Below are positions 28,134 through 36,000 of a DNA stretch of 64,000 nt, in pieces (positions within the stretch are counted from its first letter, which is position 1; each line of letters starts with the position of its first letter). The notes beneath the pieces were generated by a model. That model did no database searches. It worked only from the letters and a program-made list of their open reading frames with translations, and was not told the origin of the DNA. Origin of the DNA: Rhodoferax aquaticus (GTDB taxonomy: Bacteria > Pseudomonadota > Gammaproteobacteria > Burkholderiales > Burkholderiaceae_C); the NCBI RefSeq assembly GCF_006974105.1, contig NZ_CP036282.1:4154001-4218000 (forward strand), written 5' to 3'. The position numbers and the translations under genes were made by a program.

Positions 28134-28802
28134 ATGGGAAATCTATATCTTGTGCGCCATGGGCAAGCCTCGTTTGGTGCCGAAAACTACGACGAGCTGA
28201 GTCCCTTAGGCCTGCGCCAAAGTGTGCGCCTGGGGGAATACTTTGCAGCCAAGGGCTTGCAGTTTGAAGCGGTACTCACAGGCACGCTAGCGCGCCATGC
28301 GCAGACTTGGGCGGGCATTGCGCAAGGCGCAGGCTATACCCATGTCCCTATTCCGTGGCCCGGGCTCAACGAGTACGACAGCGAAGCCGTGATCCGCGCC
28401 ATTCACCCCGGCCCTTTGGCCAAGCCGGATACCCCAGAGATCTATCGGCAGCACTTTCGCTTGCTGCGCGACGGTTTAACGCAATGGATGAATGGCGTGG
28501 TGAGCCCGCACGGCATGCCTACCTACACTGCGTTTGTAGAAGGCGTAAGCAGCGCGCTGACCCATGTGCGCCAGCACTACACCGGTAATGTGCTGCTGGT
28601 GAGCAGCGGCGGACCCATCTCAACGGCGGTAGGTCAGGTGCTGGGCACAACGCCAGAAGTCACCATCGAGCTGAACCTGCGCATTCGCAACAGCGCGGTG
28701 ACTGAATTTGCATTTACGCCCAAGCGCCATATGCTGATGACCTTCAACACCCTGCCCCACCTAGATGCACCTGCCTACGAAGAGTGGGTGAGCTACACCT
28801 GA
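28134..28802 (+). CDS. Histidine phosphatase (phosphoglycerate mutase-like) family protein
   Basis: A 222-residue protein with the phosphatase signature LYLVRHGQASFGAENYD, whose first His is the phosphate acceptor. The usual second catalytic His, in a segment such as VSHGG, is replaced: here it reads LLVSSGGPISTAVG. Either another residue serves or the activity differs. The start at 28134 is used because the RHG motif then lies close to the N-terminus; an in-frame start at 28110 also exists. The substrate is unknown. Confidence 0.8.
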   Translation: MGNLYLVRHGQASFGAENYDELSPLGLRQSVRLGEYFAAKGLQFEAVLTGTLARHAQTWAGIAQGAGYTHVPIPWPGLNEYDSEAVIRAIHPGPLAKPDTPEIYRQHFRLLRDGLTQWMNGVVSPHGMPTYTAFVEGVSSALTHVRQHYTGNVLLVSSGGPISTAVGQVLGTTPEVTIELNLRIRNSAVTEFAFTPKRHMLMTFNTLPHLDAPAYEEWVSYT

Positions 28803-28851
28803 GAACGCCGGACGTTGAGGGAGTGCCTTTGGGCATTTGGCATGCCTCTTG

Positions 28852-28876
28852 CTGGATTGCCTGCATTGCAATCCAG
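28852..28876 (+). promoter_or_regulatory. Perfect 9-bp hairpin touching the amtB ribosome binding site
   Basis: CTGGATTGC and GCAATCCAG pair perfectly around a 7-base loop. The last stem base abuts the Shine-Dalgarno (AGAGAGGA, 28875-28882) of the ammonium transporter gene. It could end transcription from the upstream gene or modulate amtB translation; which is not decidable from sequence alone. Confidence 0.5.
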
Positions 28877-28887
28877 AGAGGACATCC

Positions 28888-30222
28888 ATGCACCGATTCG
28901 GAACACGTTGGCTCTTGGTCTTTTTCTTAAGCGTGGCAGGCTTGGCATGGGCCCAAAACGCGCCTTTGCCAGCGGCACCTACCGCTCCAAGCTTTGTTTC
29001 ACAAGACACCCTGAGTGCCGCCGACACGGCTTGGATGATGACATCCACCGCACTGGTGCTCCTCATGACCCTCCCTGGCATTGCGCTGTTTTACGGCGGC
29101 ATGGTGCGCAAAAAGAACGTGCTCAACACCATGGCCAGTGTGGTCGCGATTGCTGCCTTGGTGAGTCTCTTGTGGTTTGCGGTGGGCTACTCGCTGGCCT
29201 TCACGCCCGGCAGCACCTGGCTGGGCGGGACCGAACGTCTTTGGTTCACTGGGTTGGGCTACCTGAAAGAAACAGGCAAAGTAGCCGTGAGCCACGTGGC
29301 CCCCAATGTGCCCGAATCGGTGTACAGCATGTTCCAGCTGAGCTTTGCCATCATCACTGCGGCCTTGATTGTGGGTGCCTTGGTGGAGCGCATGCGCTTT
29401 TCAGCCATGCTGTTCTTTATGGGTATGTGGTCTATCGTGGTGTATGCGCCTATTGCCCATTGGGTGTGGGAGCCTGGTGGTTGGCTAGTGCAATTAGGCG
29501 TGCTGGACTTTGCAGGTGGCTCCGTCGTTCACATCAACGCAGGCGTGTCAGGCTTGGTATGCGCCTATGTGCTGGGCCCACGCAAAGGCTATGGCCGCGA
29601 GTCGTTTGAGCCATTCAACCTGGGCCTCACCATGGCGGGTGCCGGCTTGCTGTGGGTGGGGTGGTTTGGCTTCAATGCAGGCTCAGCGGTGGCCGCAGAC
29701 GGTCGGGCCGGGCTTGCTATGGCGGTGACGCACATCGCCGCTTCCGCAGGCGCCATTGCCTGGATGCTCGGCGAATGGTTGGTGCGTGGCCGCCCTTCTT
29801 TGCTGGGCTTGTGCTCGGGTTTGGTGGCAGGCCTGGTAGCCATTACGCCAGCGGCGGGTTTTGTGACGCCCATCTCCGCACTGTGGATTGGCGCGCTAGG
29901 CGGGCTTGCCTGCTACTGGGGCGCTACGGGGCTCAAGCGCTTACTCAATGCCGATGACTCGTTAGATGTGTTTGGTGTGCACGGCATTGGCGGCATTGTG
30001 GGCTCGGTACTGACCGGCGTGTTTGCCAACAAGGCCATCAGCGGGGTCAGTAGCAATGTGAGCACGCAGTTACTGGGCGTGGGGGCCGTGGTGGTGTACA
30101 GCGCCGTCATGAGTGCGGTGCTGCTGTGGCTCACCAAGTTCATCATTGGCATGCGTGTTGACGACAGTGCCGAAGTGCTGGGTCTGGATGTGTCACAGCA
30201 CCGGGAACACATGGGAACGTAA
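28888..30222 (+). CDS. amtB: Ammonium transporter AmtB
   Basis: A 444-residue integral membrane ammonium channel. A cleavable signal peptide is visible (LLVFFLSVAGLAWA), as in other bacterial Amt proteins, followed by about 11 transmembrane segments. The twin pore histidines are in FAGGSVVHINAG and DVFGVHGIGGIVGS, and the Amt signature DxAGGxVVHxxxG is intact. The start at 28888 has GAGAGGA 6 bp upstream; the longer frame from 28837 runs through the hairpin. Unlike most amtB loci there is no glnK beside it; a small unknown gene follows. Confidence 0.95.
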   Translation: MHRFGTRWLLVFFLSVAGLAWAQNAPLPAAPTAPSFVSQDTLSAADTAWMMTSTALVLLMTLPGIALFYGGMVRKKNVLNTMASVVAIAALVSLLWFAVGYSLAFTPGSTWLGGTERLWFTGLGYLKETGKVAVSHVAPNVPESVYSMFQLSFAIITAALIVGALVERMRFSAMLFFMGMWSIVVYAPIAHWVWEPGGWLVQLGVLDFAGGSVVHINAGVSGLVCAYVLGPRKGYGRESFEPFNLGLTMAGAGLLWVGWFGFNAGSAVAADGRAGLAMAVTHIAASAGAIAWMLGEWLVRGRPSLLGLCSGLVAGLVAITPAAGFVTPISALWIGALGGLACYWGATGLKRLLNADDSLDVFGVHGIGGIVGSVLTGVFANKAISGVSSNVSTQLLGVGAVVVYSAVMSAVLLWLTKFIIGMRVDDSAEVLGLDVSQHREHMGT

Positions 30223-30234
30223 AAAGGAGCCACT

Positions 30235-30591
30235 ATGCTAAGCAGCGAAACATTGGCCATTGCCGCCCACTTGCACGTGCTGTTGCGTCGCAAGACCGGG
30301 CGCGTCACCGACACCGAATGGATGGCAAGCAACGCCGACTATGCGGCCGAAATTGTGCGCTTTGCACGCGCCAGTGCCAAGTCGGACGGCCACACAGACC
30401 TTGCCGACTGGGCCGACAAACTGGCGCGCGCTACCCAGCAAGACCATGCGCCCACCCCATCTGCTGGCGCATCGGCCATGGCAACCCGCCTGTTCGGGGC
30501 CACCAGTGCGAGCCAGCGCCTGAGCAGCACCTCCAGCTTTGGTGCAGATGCCGTGCCGTCAACCGAGCGCTATGTGCGCGGCATCCGCTAA
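30235..30591 (+). CDS. Small hypothetical protein downstream of amtB
   Basis: A 118-residue soluble protein I do not recognise. The N-terminal half is helical and charged (LAIAAHLHVLLRRKTGRVTD, then a MASNADYAAEIVRFARAS segment). The C-terminal half is Ser/Thr/Ala-rich and ends ERYVRGIR. It begins 12 bp after amtB with a strong AAAGGAG site, so it is very likely translated from the same message. Its codon use is like the neighbours. A link to ammonium uptake is inference from position only. Confidence 0.7.
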   Translation: MLSSETLAIAAHLHVLLRRKTGRVTDTEWMASNADYAAEIVRFARASAKSDGHTDLADWADKLARATQQDHAPTPSAGASAMATRLFGATSASQRLSSTSSFGADAVPSTERYVRGIR

Positions 30592-30619
30592 GCCACACAG
30601 CGCGTCGTCCGCTTGTCCC

Positions 30620-31294
30620 TTAATGCATAGGGCCATGGGTCTCGCCGTGCGTATGGGTTTGCGCTGCAGCGCTGGGGCCCGCTAGTTCGCTGCGGGCTTG
30701 CCGCCACACTTGCCAGCCGCCGTGCAGGGCCAAGCCAGCCATACCCGCGGCAACCAGCAAATCCGGCCACGCGCGTCCTGTGCCCATGACTCCAAATGCG
30801 GCAAGCATGACAGCGATATTGCCAATGGCATCATTGCGTGAACACAGCCATACGCTGCGCATATTGGCGTCGCCCTCCCGAAATGCGTAGAGCATCCAGG
30901 CTACCGCCACATTGGCGCACAGTGCCAAAAAGCCAATAGCGCCCATGGTCGGCGCGTCGGGTACAGCTCCGCTCCACAGGCTCCACACCGCATGGCCTAG
31001 TACCCAAGCACCAAAGCCCACCATGCAAGCCGCTTTGAGCATGGCAGCACGCGCGCGCCAAGCCAGCGCCGCTGACAAAACGGCTAAAGACACGCCGTAG
31101 TTCAATGCATCCCCCGCAAAGTCGATGGAGTCAGCCAGCAGCGACAAAGACCCGGACGAAAAGCCCGCCGCCAGCTCCACCACAAACATGGCGGCATTCA
31201 TCGCCAAGGCCAGCCAAAGCACCCTGCGGTAGCGCGGCAGGTTGGTGATGGATTGGGCGGCGGGCACTTCGTGTTCACAGCAGTGGGCAGACAT
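30620..31294 (-). CDS. Cation diffusion facilitator-type metal exporter
   Basis: A 224-residue membrane protein of the CDF family. Metal-site motifs are LLADSIDFAGDALNYG in transmembrane helix 2 and SRNDAIGNIAVML in helix 5. The tail is His-rich (THTHGETHGPMH), but the usual C-terminal cytoplasmic dimer domain is missing, so it is shorter than typical CDF exporters (about 300). It is divergent from a MerR/CadR-type regulator gene and its promoter has the 19-bp spacer of MerR targets. Cd, Zn or Pb export is the likely role. The start at 31294 has AAGGAAA upstream. Confidence 0.88.
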   Translation of the reverse strand: MSAHCCEHEVPAAQSITNLPRYRRVLWLALAMNAAMFVVELAAGFSSGSLSLLADSIDFAGDALNYGVSLAVLSAALAWRARAAMLKAACMVGFGAWVLGHAVWSLWSGAVPDAPTMGAIGFLALCANVAVAWMLYAFREGDANMRSVWLCSRNDAIGNIAVMLAAFGVMGTGRAWPDLLVAAGMAGLALHGGWQVWRQARSELAGPSAAAQTHTHGETHGPMH

Positions 31295-31326
31295 GGATTT
31301 TCCTTGGTTCAAATGCAATGGCACTG

Positions 31327-31357
31327 ATTAAAAACCCTGTATCCACTTCAGAGTCAA
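31327..31357 (-). promoter_or_regulatory. MerR-type promoter/operator of the CDF gene
   Basis: Read on the minus strand, TTGACT (31352-31357) and TTTAAT (31327-31332) form -35 and -10 boxes with a 19-bp spacer. The overlong spacer holds a near-perfect dyad (ACTCTG at 31349-31354 and CAGGGT at 31334-31339, spaced by 9). This is the layout of promoters untwisted by MerR-family activators and matches the known CadR/PbrR/ZntR operator style. The matching regulator gene is divergent at 31423. Confidence 0.8.
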
Positions 31358-31422
31358 GCCCCTACAATGCTTGGTATCTCTACGACCCCGCCGTCCTGTT
31401 GCGGGTCACCACCGAGCATCCT

Positions 31423-31944
31423 ATGAAAATTGGCGACCTTGCGACACGCACCCACACTGCGGTCGAGACCATCCGCTTTTACGAACGCGAAGGTCTTCTG
31501 CCTAGCGCCGCACGGACCGAAGCCAATTACCGCATCTACACCGAGGCCCATGCCCAGCGCTTGTCTTTTGTGCGCCATTGCCGCAGCCTGGACATGACCT
31601 TGGACGAGATCCGTTTGCTACTGGGTTTCAAAGATGCACCCAGCGACAACTGTGCCGCCGTCAACAACTTATTAGATGCCCACATTGGCCATGTCGCCAC
31701 CCGCATCCGTGAGCTGCGCAACCTTGAAAAACAACTCAAGGAACTGCGCCAACAATGCCAAGACGTGAATAGCGCGGAGTGCGGAATTCTGTCGCAGCTT
31801 GCGCTGTCAGCGACGCACAGCAAGCCGCCCGCACCAGCCTCCCACGCGCATGCACACGTACACGGCACACACTCCAATGCCCGTGCGCAGCGAGAACGCC
31901 AGGCTGAAAAGCCTAGGCGAACTAAACTCAACGACGCCCCATAG
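31423..31944 (+). CDS. MerR-family Cd/Pb-responsive regulator (CadR/PbrR-like)
   Basis: A 173-residue regulator. The winged helix is MKIGDLATRTHTAVETIRFY followed by EREGLLPSAARTEANYR. Metal ligands typical of the Cd/Pb branch are C77 (DNCAAVNNLLD), C112 and C120 (AECGILSQL), and the dimerisation helix lies between them. The C-terminus has a His-rich run (SHAHAHVHGTHS), as in CadR proteins. It faces the CDF exporter gene, whose promoter carries a MerR-type operator. The ATG at 31423 gives the canonical start; longer upstream extension would cover that operator. Confidence 0.92.
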   Translation: MKIGDLATRTHTAVETIRFYEREGLLPSAARTEANYRIYTEAHAQRLSFVRHCRSLDMTLDEIRLLLGFKDAPSDNCAAVNNLLDAHIGHVATRIRELRNLEKQLKELRQQCQDVNSAECGILSQLALSATHSKPPAPASHAHAHVHGTHSNARAQRERQAEKPRRTKLNDAP

Positions 31945-31974
31945 CCTTCCATTTCACGCACCCACACTCTGCCC

Positions 31975-32994
31975 ATGTCCATCAGCGTCACACCTTCTCG
32001 AATATTCACTGTTGTGCTTCTGACGATGGCCTCCGTCGCCCTGGCAGCGCCAACCAAGGCTACTGCGCACGCTTTCACCAACCGCTTAGGCATGCGCATG
32101 GTGCGCATCCCTGCTGGGGAGTTCTTGATGGGCAATGACGAGCCTGTAGAAGCGCTAGCCAAGGCCTACCCCCTGATGGAAGCCGAGCGCCTGACCGATC
32201 TATCGGACGAGGCCCCAGTGCACCGTGTGCGCATCACGCGCGGCTTTTACATGGGACAAACCGAAGTGACAGTAGGTCAGTTCCGCCGGTTTCTAAAAGC
32301 CTCTGGCTACGTGCCAGAGTCCATTGCCGACGGCACCGGTGGCTACGGCTACAACCCGCAATACGATCCATCCACCACGAAACGCGGCGACCTTTTTGAA
32401 GGCCGCGACCCCAAATACAGTTGGAAAAACCCGGGCTTTGCGCAAACCGACAAGCACCCAGTGGTTAACGTCACGTGGAACGATGCCCAAGCCCTAGCCC
32501 GCTGGCTTAGCGAAAAGGAAGGCAAAACCTACCGCGTGCCTACCGAGGCGGAATGGGAATACGCCGCACGCGCGGGCACACGCACCCGCTACTACAACGG
32601 TGACAACCCTGAACTCCAGTACAAGGTAGGCAACACCTTTGATGCGAGCGCCAAGGCCCATTGGCCCAAGATGGCGACAAAGGCCCTGAAACACAAAGAC
32701 GGTTTTGCGTTCACAGCGCCTGTGGCCCAGTTCAAACCCAACAAATTTGGCTTGTACGACATGCATGGCAATGCCTGGGAGTGGACCAATGACCTGTACG
32801 GCGAAGACTATTACGCGAATTCACCGGTGGACGATCCCCAAGGCCCCACCGAGGGCAACGTCTACGTGCGCCGTGGTGGCTCGTGGCACACATGGCCCTT
32901 GTACACCCGCTCGTCTTACCGCAACTGGAACTCACCGCAAACGCGTTACACCTTGGTAGGCATGCGTTTGGTGATGGACGTCAAGGCGCGTTAA
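31975..32994 (+). CDS. Exported SUMF1/FGE-fold protein lacking the catalytic cysteines
   Basis: A 339-residue protein with a signal peptide (MASVALAAP region). The formylglycine-generating-enzyme fold follows: MVRIPAGEFLMGN, then YRVPTEAEWEYAARAG, FGLYDMHGNAWEWTNDLY and VRRGGSW. True FGE has two cysteines shortly after the GGSW segment; here that stretch reads HTWPLYTRSSYRNW with no Cys. It is therefore probably not a sulfatase activator but one of the many SUMF1-fold proteins of other function. It overlaps the convergent creatininase gene by 14 bp. Confidence 0.85.
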   Translation: MSISVTPSRIFTVVLLTMASVALAAPTKATAHAFTNRLGMRMVRIPAGEFLMGNDEPVEALAKAYPLMEAERLTDLSDEAPVHRVRITRGFYMGQTEVTVGQFRRFLKASGYVPESIADGTGGYGYNPQYDPSTTKRGDLFEGRDPKYSWKNPGFAQTDKHPVVNVTWNDAQALARWLSEKEGKTYRVPTEAEWEYAARAGTRTRYYNGDNPELQYKVGNTFDASAKAHWPKMATKALKHKDGFAFTAPVAQFKPNKFGLYDMHGNAWEWTNDLYGEDYYANSPVDDPQGPTEGNVYVRRGGSWHTWPLYTRSSYRNWNSPQTRYTLVGMRLVMDVKAR

Positions 32995-33826
32995 GCAAGG
33001 TCGACAGCGGCAGCGCGTGCAACTCTGCCAGCATGCGCGCCAAAGCATTGCCTGCGGCTTGCAACACCGCAGCCCCTTTGTCAGCCGTTGCGGCGGCGGC
33101 ATTGCCTACCGCGCCAGCGGGGTTGTAGTCTTGCATCTGCCACCCCAGCTTGGCACTCTTGCCATTCCCCAAAATCGGGTAGCTTTGGGCACGCTGCTCA
33201 GAGGTGGATGCAAAGTTTTCTGCCAACTCCATAGCCACCAGGTCAGGCCGCAAGGCCAGCATCATGGAGGTTTCAATGTCTCCGGCATGGATGCCAAAGC
33301 GATGCTCGTGGGCCGAAAATAGTGCATTGACATCGTCGCCCTGGGGGCTCGTGAGCGGCAGGCCAAACCAGTTCACGCTGTAGACCAGCAGGTTGCAGCG
33401 CGCCCGCAAGTCTCGGGCAACGATGTCCATCACCCCCACTTGCCCGCCGTGCGAGTTCAGCAACACCAACTTTTTGACACCTGTGGCAGCCACACTCTCG
33501 CCAATGTCTGTCCACAGGCGAATCACGGTCTCGGCTTTCAAGCTCAAAGTGCCCGCAAAGCGCGCGTGCTCGGGGCTCAAACCCACCGCTTGGGTAGGCA
33601 AAAACAGGGCCGGCACGTGAGGCGGCATCTGCGCAATGGCGGACGCCACAACACCATCGACCAAGGCGGTGTCCACCTGCAAAGGGAGGTGGGGCCCATG
33701 CTGCTCGGTGGCAGCCACCGGCAAAACGGCTATCAGCTCGTCGATGCGATGCTGGGCTTTGAGCAGGTCGAAGTCCCGGGTGCTCCAGTCGGCCCAGTAG
33801 CGTGAGTCAGGTGAGGAATGTGTCAT
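32981..33826 (-). CDS. Creatininase-family amidohydrolase
   Basis: A 281-residue metal-dependent amidohydrolase of the creatininase family. Metal ligands expected for the fold are present: E41, H43 and D52 in EQHGPHLPLQVD, H126 in LLNSHGG, and E185 in HAGDIETSMM. The family includes creatininase, the riboflavin enzyme ArfB and the mycofactocin enzyme MftE; nothing in the neighbourhood settles the substrate. It is convergent with the SUMF1-fold gene. Confidence 0.88.
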   Translation of the reverse strand: MTHSSPDSRYWADWSTRDFDLLKAQHRIDELIAVLPVAATEQHGPHLPLQVDTALVDGVVASAIAQMPPHVPALFLPTQAVGLSPEHARFAGTLSLKAETVIRLWTDIGESVAATGVKKLVLLNSHGGQVGVMDIVARDLRARCNLLVYSVNWFGLPLTSPQGDDVNALFSAHEHRFGIHAGDIETSMMLALRPDLVAMELAENFASTSEQRAQSYPILGNGKSAKLGWQMQDYNPAGAVGNAAAATADKGAAVLQAAGNALARMLAELHALPLSTLLNAP

Positions 33827-33871
33827 GGGGTCATCTTAGACGCAGGCCACTGCCCGAGCGGCAAACCCAGC

Positions 33872-35866
33872 TCAGTGCGTGGGCTGCACGACGGCGACCA
33901 GCAAAGGCAGGCGCATCGTAAAACACGCGCCTTCTCCGGGGGGGCTGTCCACATGGATAGAGCCGCCCAAGACATCGTGCACCAAGTTGTAGACGATGTT
34001 GAGCCCCAACCCACTACCGCCGCGACCAAGCTTGGTGGTGAAAAAGGGATCAAACACCCGGGCCAAATGGGCTTGGGGTATGCCTACCCCATTGTCTTGC
34101 ACGGTGAAGATGAGATGGTCATTGCCGTCCGCATGGGCCGAGATCGTGATGACGCCACTCTCGCGTCCTTCAAACGCGTGGAGCATGGCGTTGTTGATCA
34201 AGTTGGTAATGACTTGACCCAAGGGCCCAGGGAAACTTTCCATGGCGAGGCCCGCAGGTATTTGGGTTTGCACCGTGCACGTGGTCTTGCGAATCGACGG
34301 CCCCAAGGTCAGCAAAATCTCCTCCACCGTGTCGTGCAAATCAAACCGGCGGCGGTTGATGCTGGTTTGGTCAACTGCCACTTGCTTGAAGCTGGCCACC
34401 AGTTCGGCCGCATGGCGCAGCCCGCTCATCAAAATGGAGGCGCCATCTTGCATCTTGGCGACAAATTGTTCCAGCCGGCTGCGGGTGAGGCCTTGGGCCA
34501 GGTCTTGAGAAAAACTGGCGGCCTGGTCTTGCATGGTGCTGGCCACCATCAGGCTGTTGCCCACCGGGGTGTTGAGCTCATGGGCAATGCCCGCCACCAA
34601 GGCACCCAAGGCTGCCATCTTGCCGCTGCGCACCAATTCAGACTGGGCTGCCGTGAGGTGACTCAGCGCTTCAGACAGCTCGCGCGTGCGCTCGGCGACC
34701 CGTACTTCCAGCGTCGCATTGAGTTGCAATATATCTTGCTGGTTCTTTTGCTTCTCGGTGATGTCTTCATACGCCAGAATCAAAAACGGCTCACCCCCTT
34801 GTGAGAACACCTTGCCGGACACTTCACACAGAATGGCGGAGTGGCCCTCGCCGCGCAGCATCCAGTTCGGGCTGCGTGACACTTCGCCGGTTTGCATCAG
34901 GGTTTCCATCACACGCTGGCGTTCATGCTGGTTTTGCCACAAGGCGTTGTGCTGGTCCGCACTGGTGCGTACCAAGGCACGGTCCTGCGCAAAGAGCCGC
35001 TCCCAGGCCACATTGAAATCGACCAAGGTGAACTCACCGCCCAGCTTAGACACGGTCATGGCCACAGGAGATGCATCAAAAATAGCCGCAAACTTGGCCC
35101 GGCTCAGGGTCAACGCCTCTTCGGTCCGCTTGCGTTCAGCCAACTCGTGCTCCAAGGTGGCATTTTTTTGGTCACGCTCTGTCAGCAAGTGCCCGAGGTC
35201 GATGCGCATGGCATCCAAGCCTTTGGCCAAGTTGCCGATTTCATCGGTCCCAAAGGTGTTGAGCGGCTGCTTCAGCTCACCCCGCGCCAAGCGCAACGCG
35301 CCGGCTTGCAACTCTTGCAAGGGGCGCATCATGCGTCGGTTAAACAGCCACCAAATGAACAAGAATGACACCGCCACTTGGGCCAGCAGGCCCTGGGCGA
35401 GCTTCAAAATATCGCTCTTGAACTCACGCTCCACCCGGGCAGCCGTGAGCTCTACCGTTAGTTGCCCCACGCGCGCGCCGTTGTAAACCACTTCTCGGGA
35501 CTCCTTGAGCATCTGGCCGTCCACCTGCCCTTCGTTGCGCTTGAATACAAAAATTTCTTGGTTTTCGTCCACAACCCGAACGCTCACCACGTCGGGGTTG
35601 CGCATGACGGCGTCCACCAATTCGTCGGCAACGCCTTTGTCCACATTCCACATCGCCACGGCCATGCCACGGGACAACACGTCGGCGTACTGTTCCATGG
35701 GCGCACGCACCCGCAGGTCAACGGCGTTCTCGTAGCGCGAAACAATTTGAAAGTAACCCAGCACCAATGCGGGCAACAAAATACCCAAGCTTGCCCCCAA
35801 AAACAGGGTCTGGCGCAAGGACAGCGCCGCCCATCGTTTTTGCCATGTCTGCAAGCTCTTAATCAT
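33872..35866 (-). CDS. Membrane sensor histidine kinase (HAMP-PAS)
   Basis: A 664-residue sensor kinase. Transmembrane helices lie at about 20-42 and 157-176 around a periplasmic domain, followed by HAMP (about 177-230), PAS (about 255-370), a coiled coil and the phospho-acceptor H429 in AGIAHELNTPVGNS. The ATPase boxes are VITNLINNAMLHA, DNGVGIP and GRGGSGLGLNIVYNLV. The start at 35866 (MIKSLQ) is preferred to 35929 because it gives a normal cytoplasmic N-terminus. No response regulator is nearby. Its kinase half is related to that at 25951-27936. Confidence 0.9.
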   Translation of the reverse strand: MIKSLQTWQKRWAALSLRQTLFLGASLGILLPALVLGYFQIVSRYENAVDLRVRAPMEQYADVLSRGMAVAMWNVDKGVADELVDAVMRNPDVVSVRVVDENQEIFVFKRNEGQVDGQMLKESREVVYNGARVGQLTVELTAARVEREFKSDILKLAQGLLAQVAVSFLFIWWLFNRRMMRPLQELQAGALRLARGELKQPLNTFGTDEIGNLAKGLDAMRIDLGHLLTERDQKNATLEHELAERKRTEEALTLSRAKFAAIFDASPVAMTVSKLGGEFTLVDFNVAWERLFAQDRALVRTSADQHNALWQNQHERQRVMETLMQTGEVSRSPNWMLRGEGHSAILCEVSGKVFSQGGEPFLILAYEDITEKQKNQQDILQLNATLEVRVAERTRELSEALSHLTAAQSELVRSGKMAALGALVAGIAHELNTPVGNSLMVASTMQDQAASFSQDLAQGLTRSRLEQFVAKMQDGASILMSGLRHAAELVASFKQVAVDQTSINRRRFDLHDTVEEILLTLGPSIRKTTCTVQTQIPAGLAMESFPGPLGQVITNLINNAMLHAFEGRESGVITISAHADGNDHLIFTVQDNGVGIPQAHLARVFDPFFTTKLGRGGSGLGLNIVYNLVHDVLGGSIHVDSPPGEGACFTMRLPLLVAVVQPTH

Positions 35867-36000
35867 GGTGCCGAGGTGAATTGAATGACATCGCGTGTGA
35901 ATTGGTAACTTGACAACGCCAACCGCCATTCGCTGCCGGGCTCAAGCGTACCCCATATTGCGCATTTTGGGGATATGCCAAACCACAGAATAAATGGCCC

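Noticed and set aside
33818..34804. A 328-codon plus-strand frame
   Set aside because: Antisense to the kinase core of the histidine kinase gene at 33872-35866.
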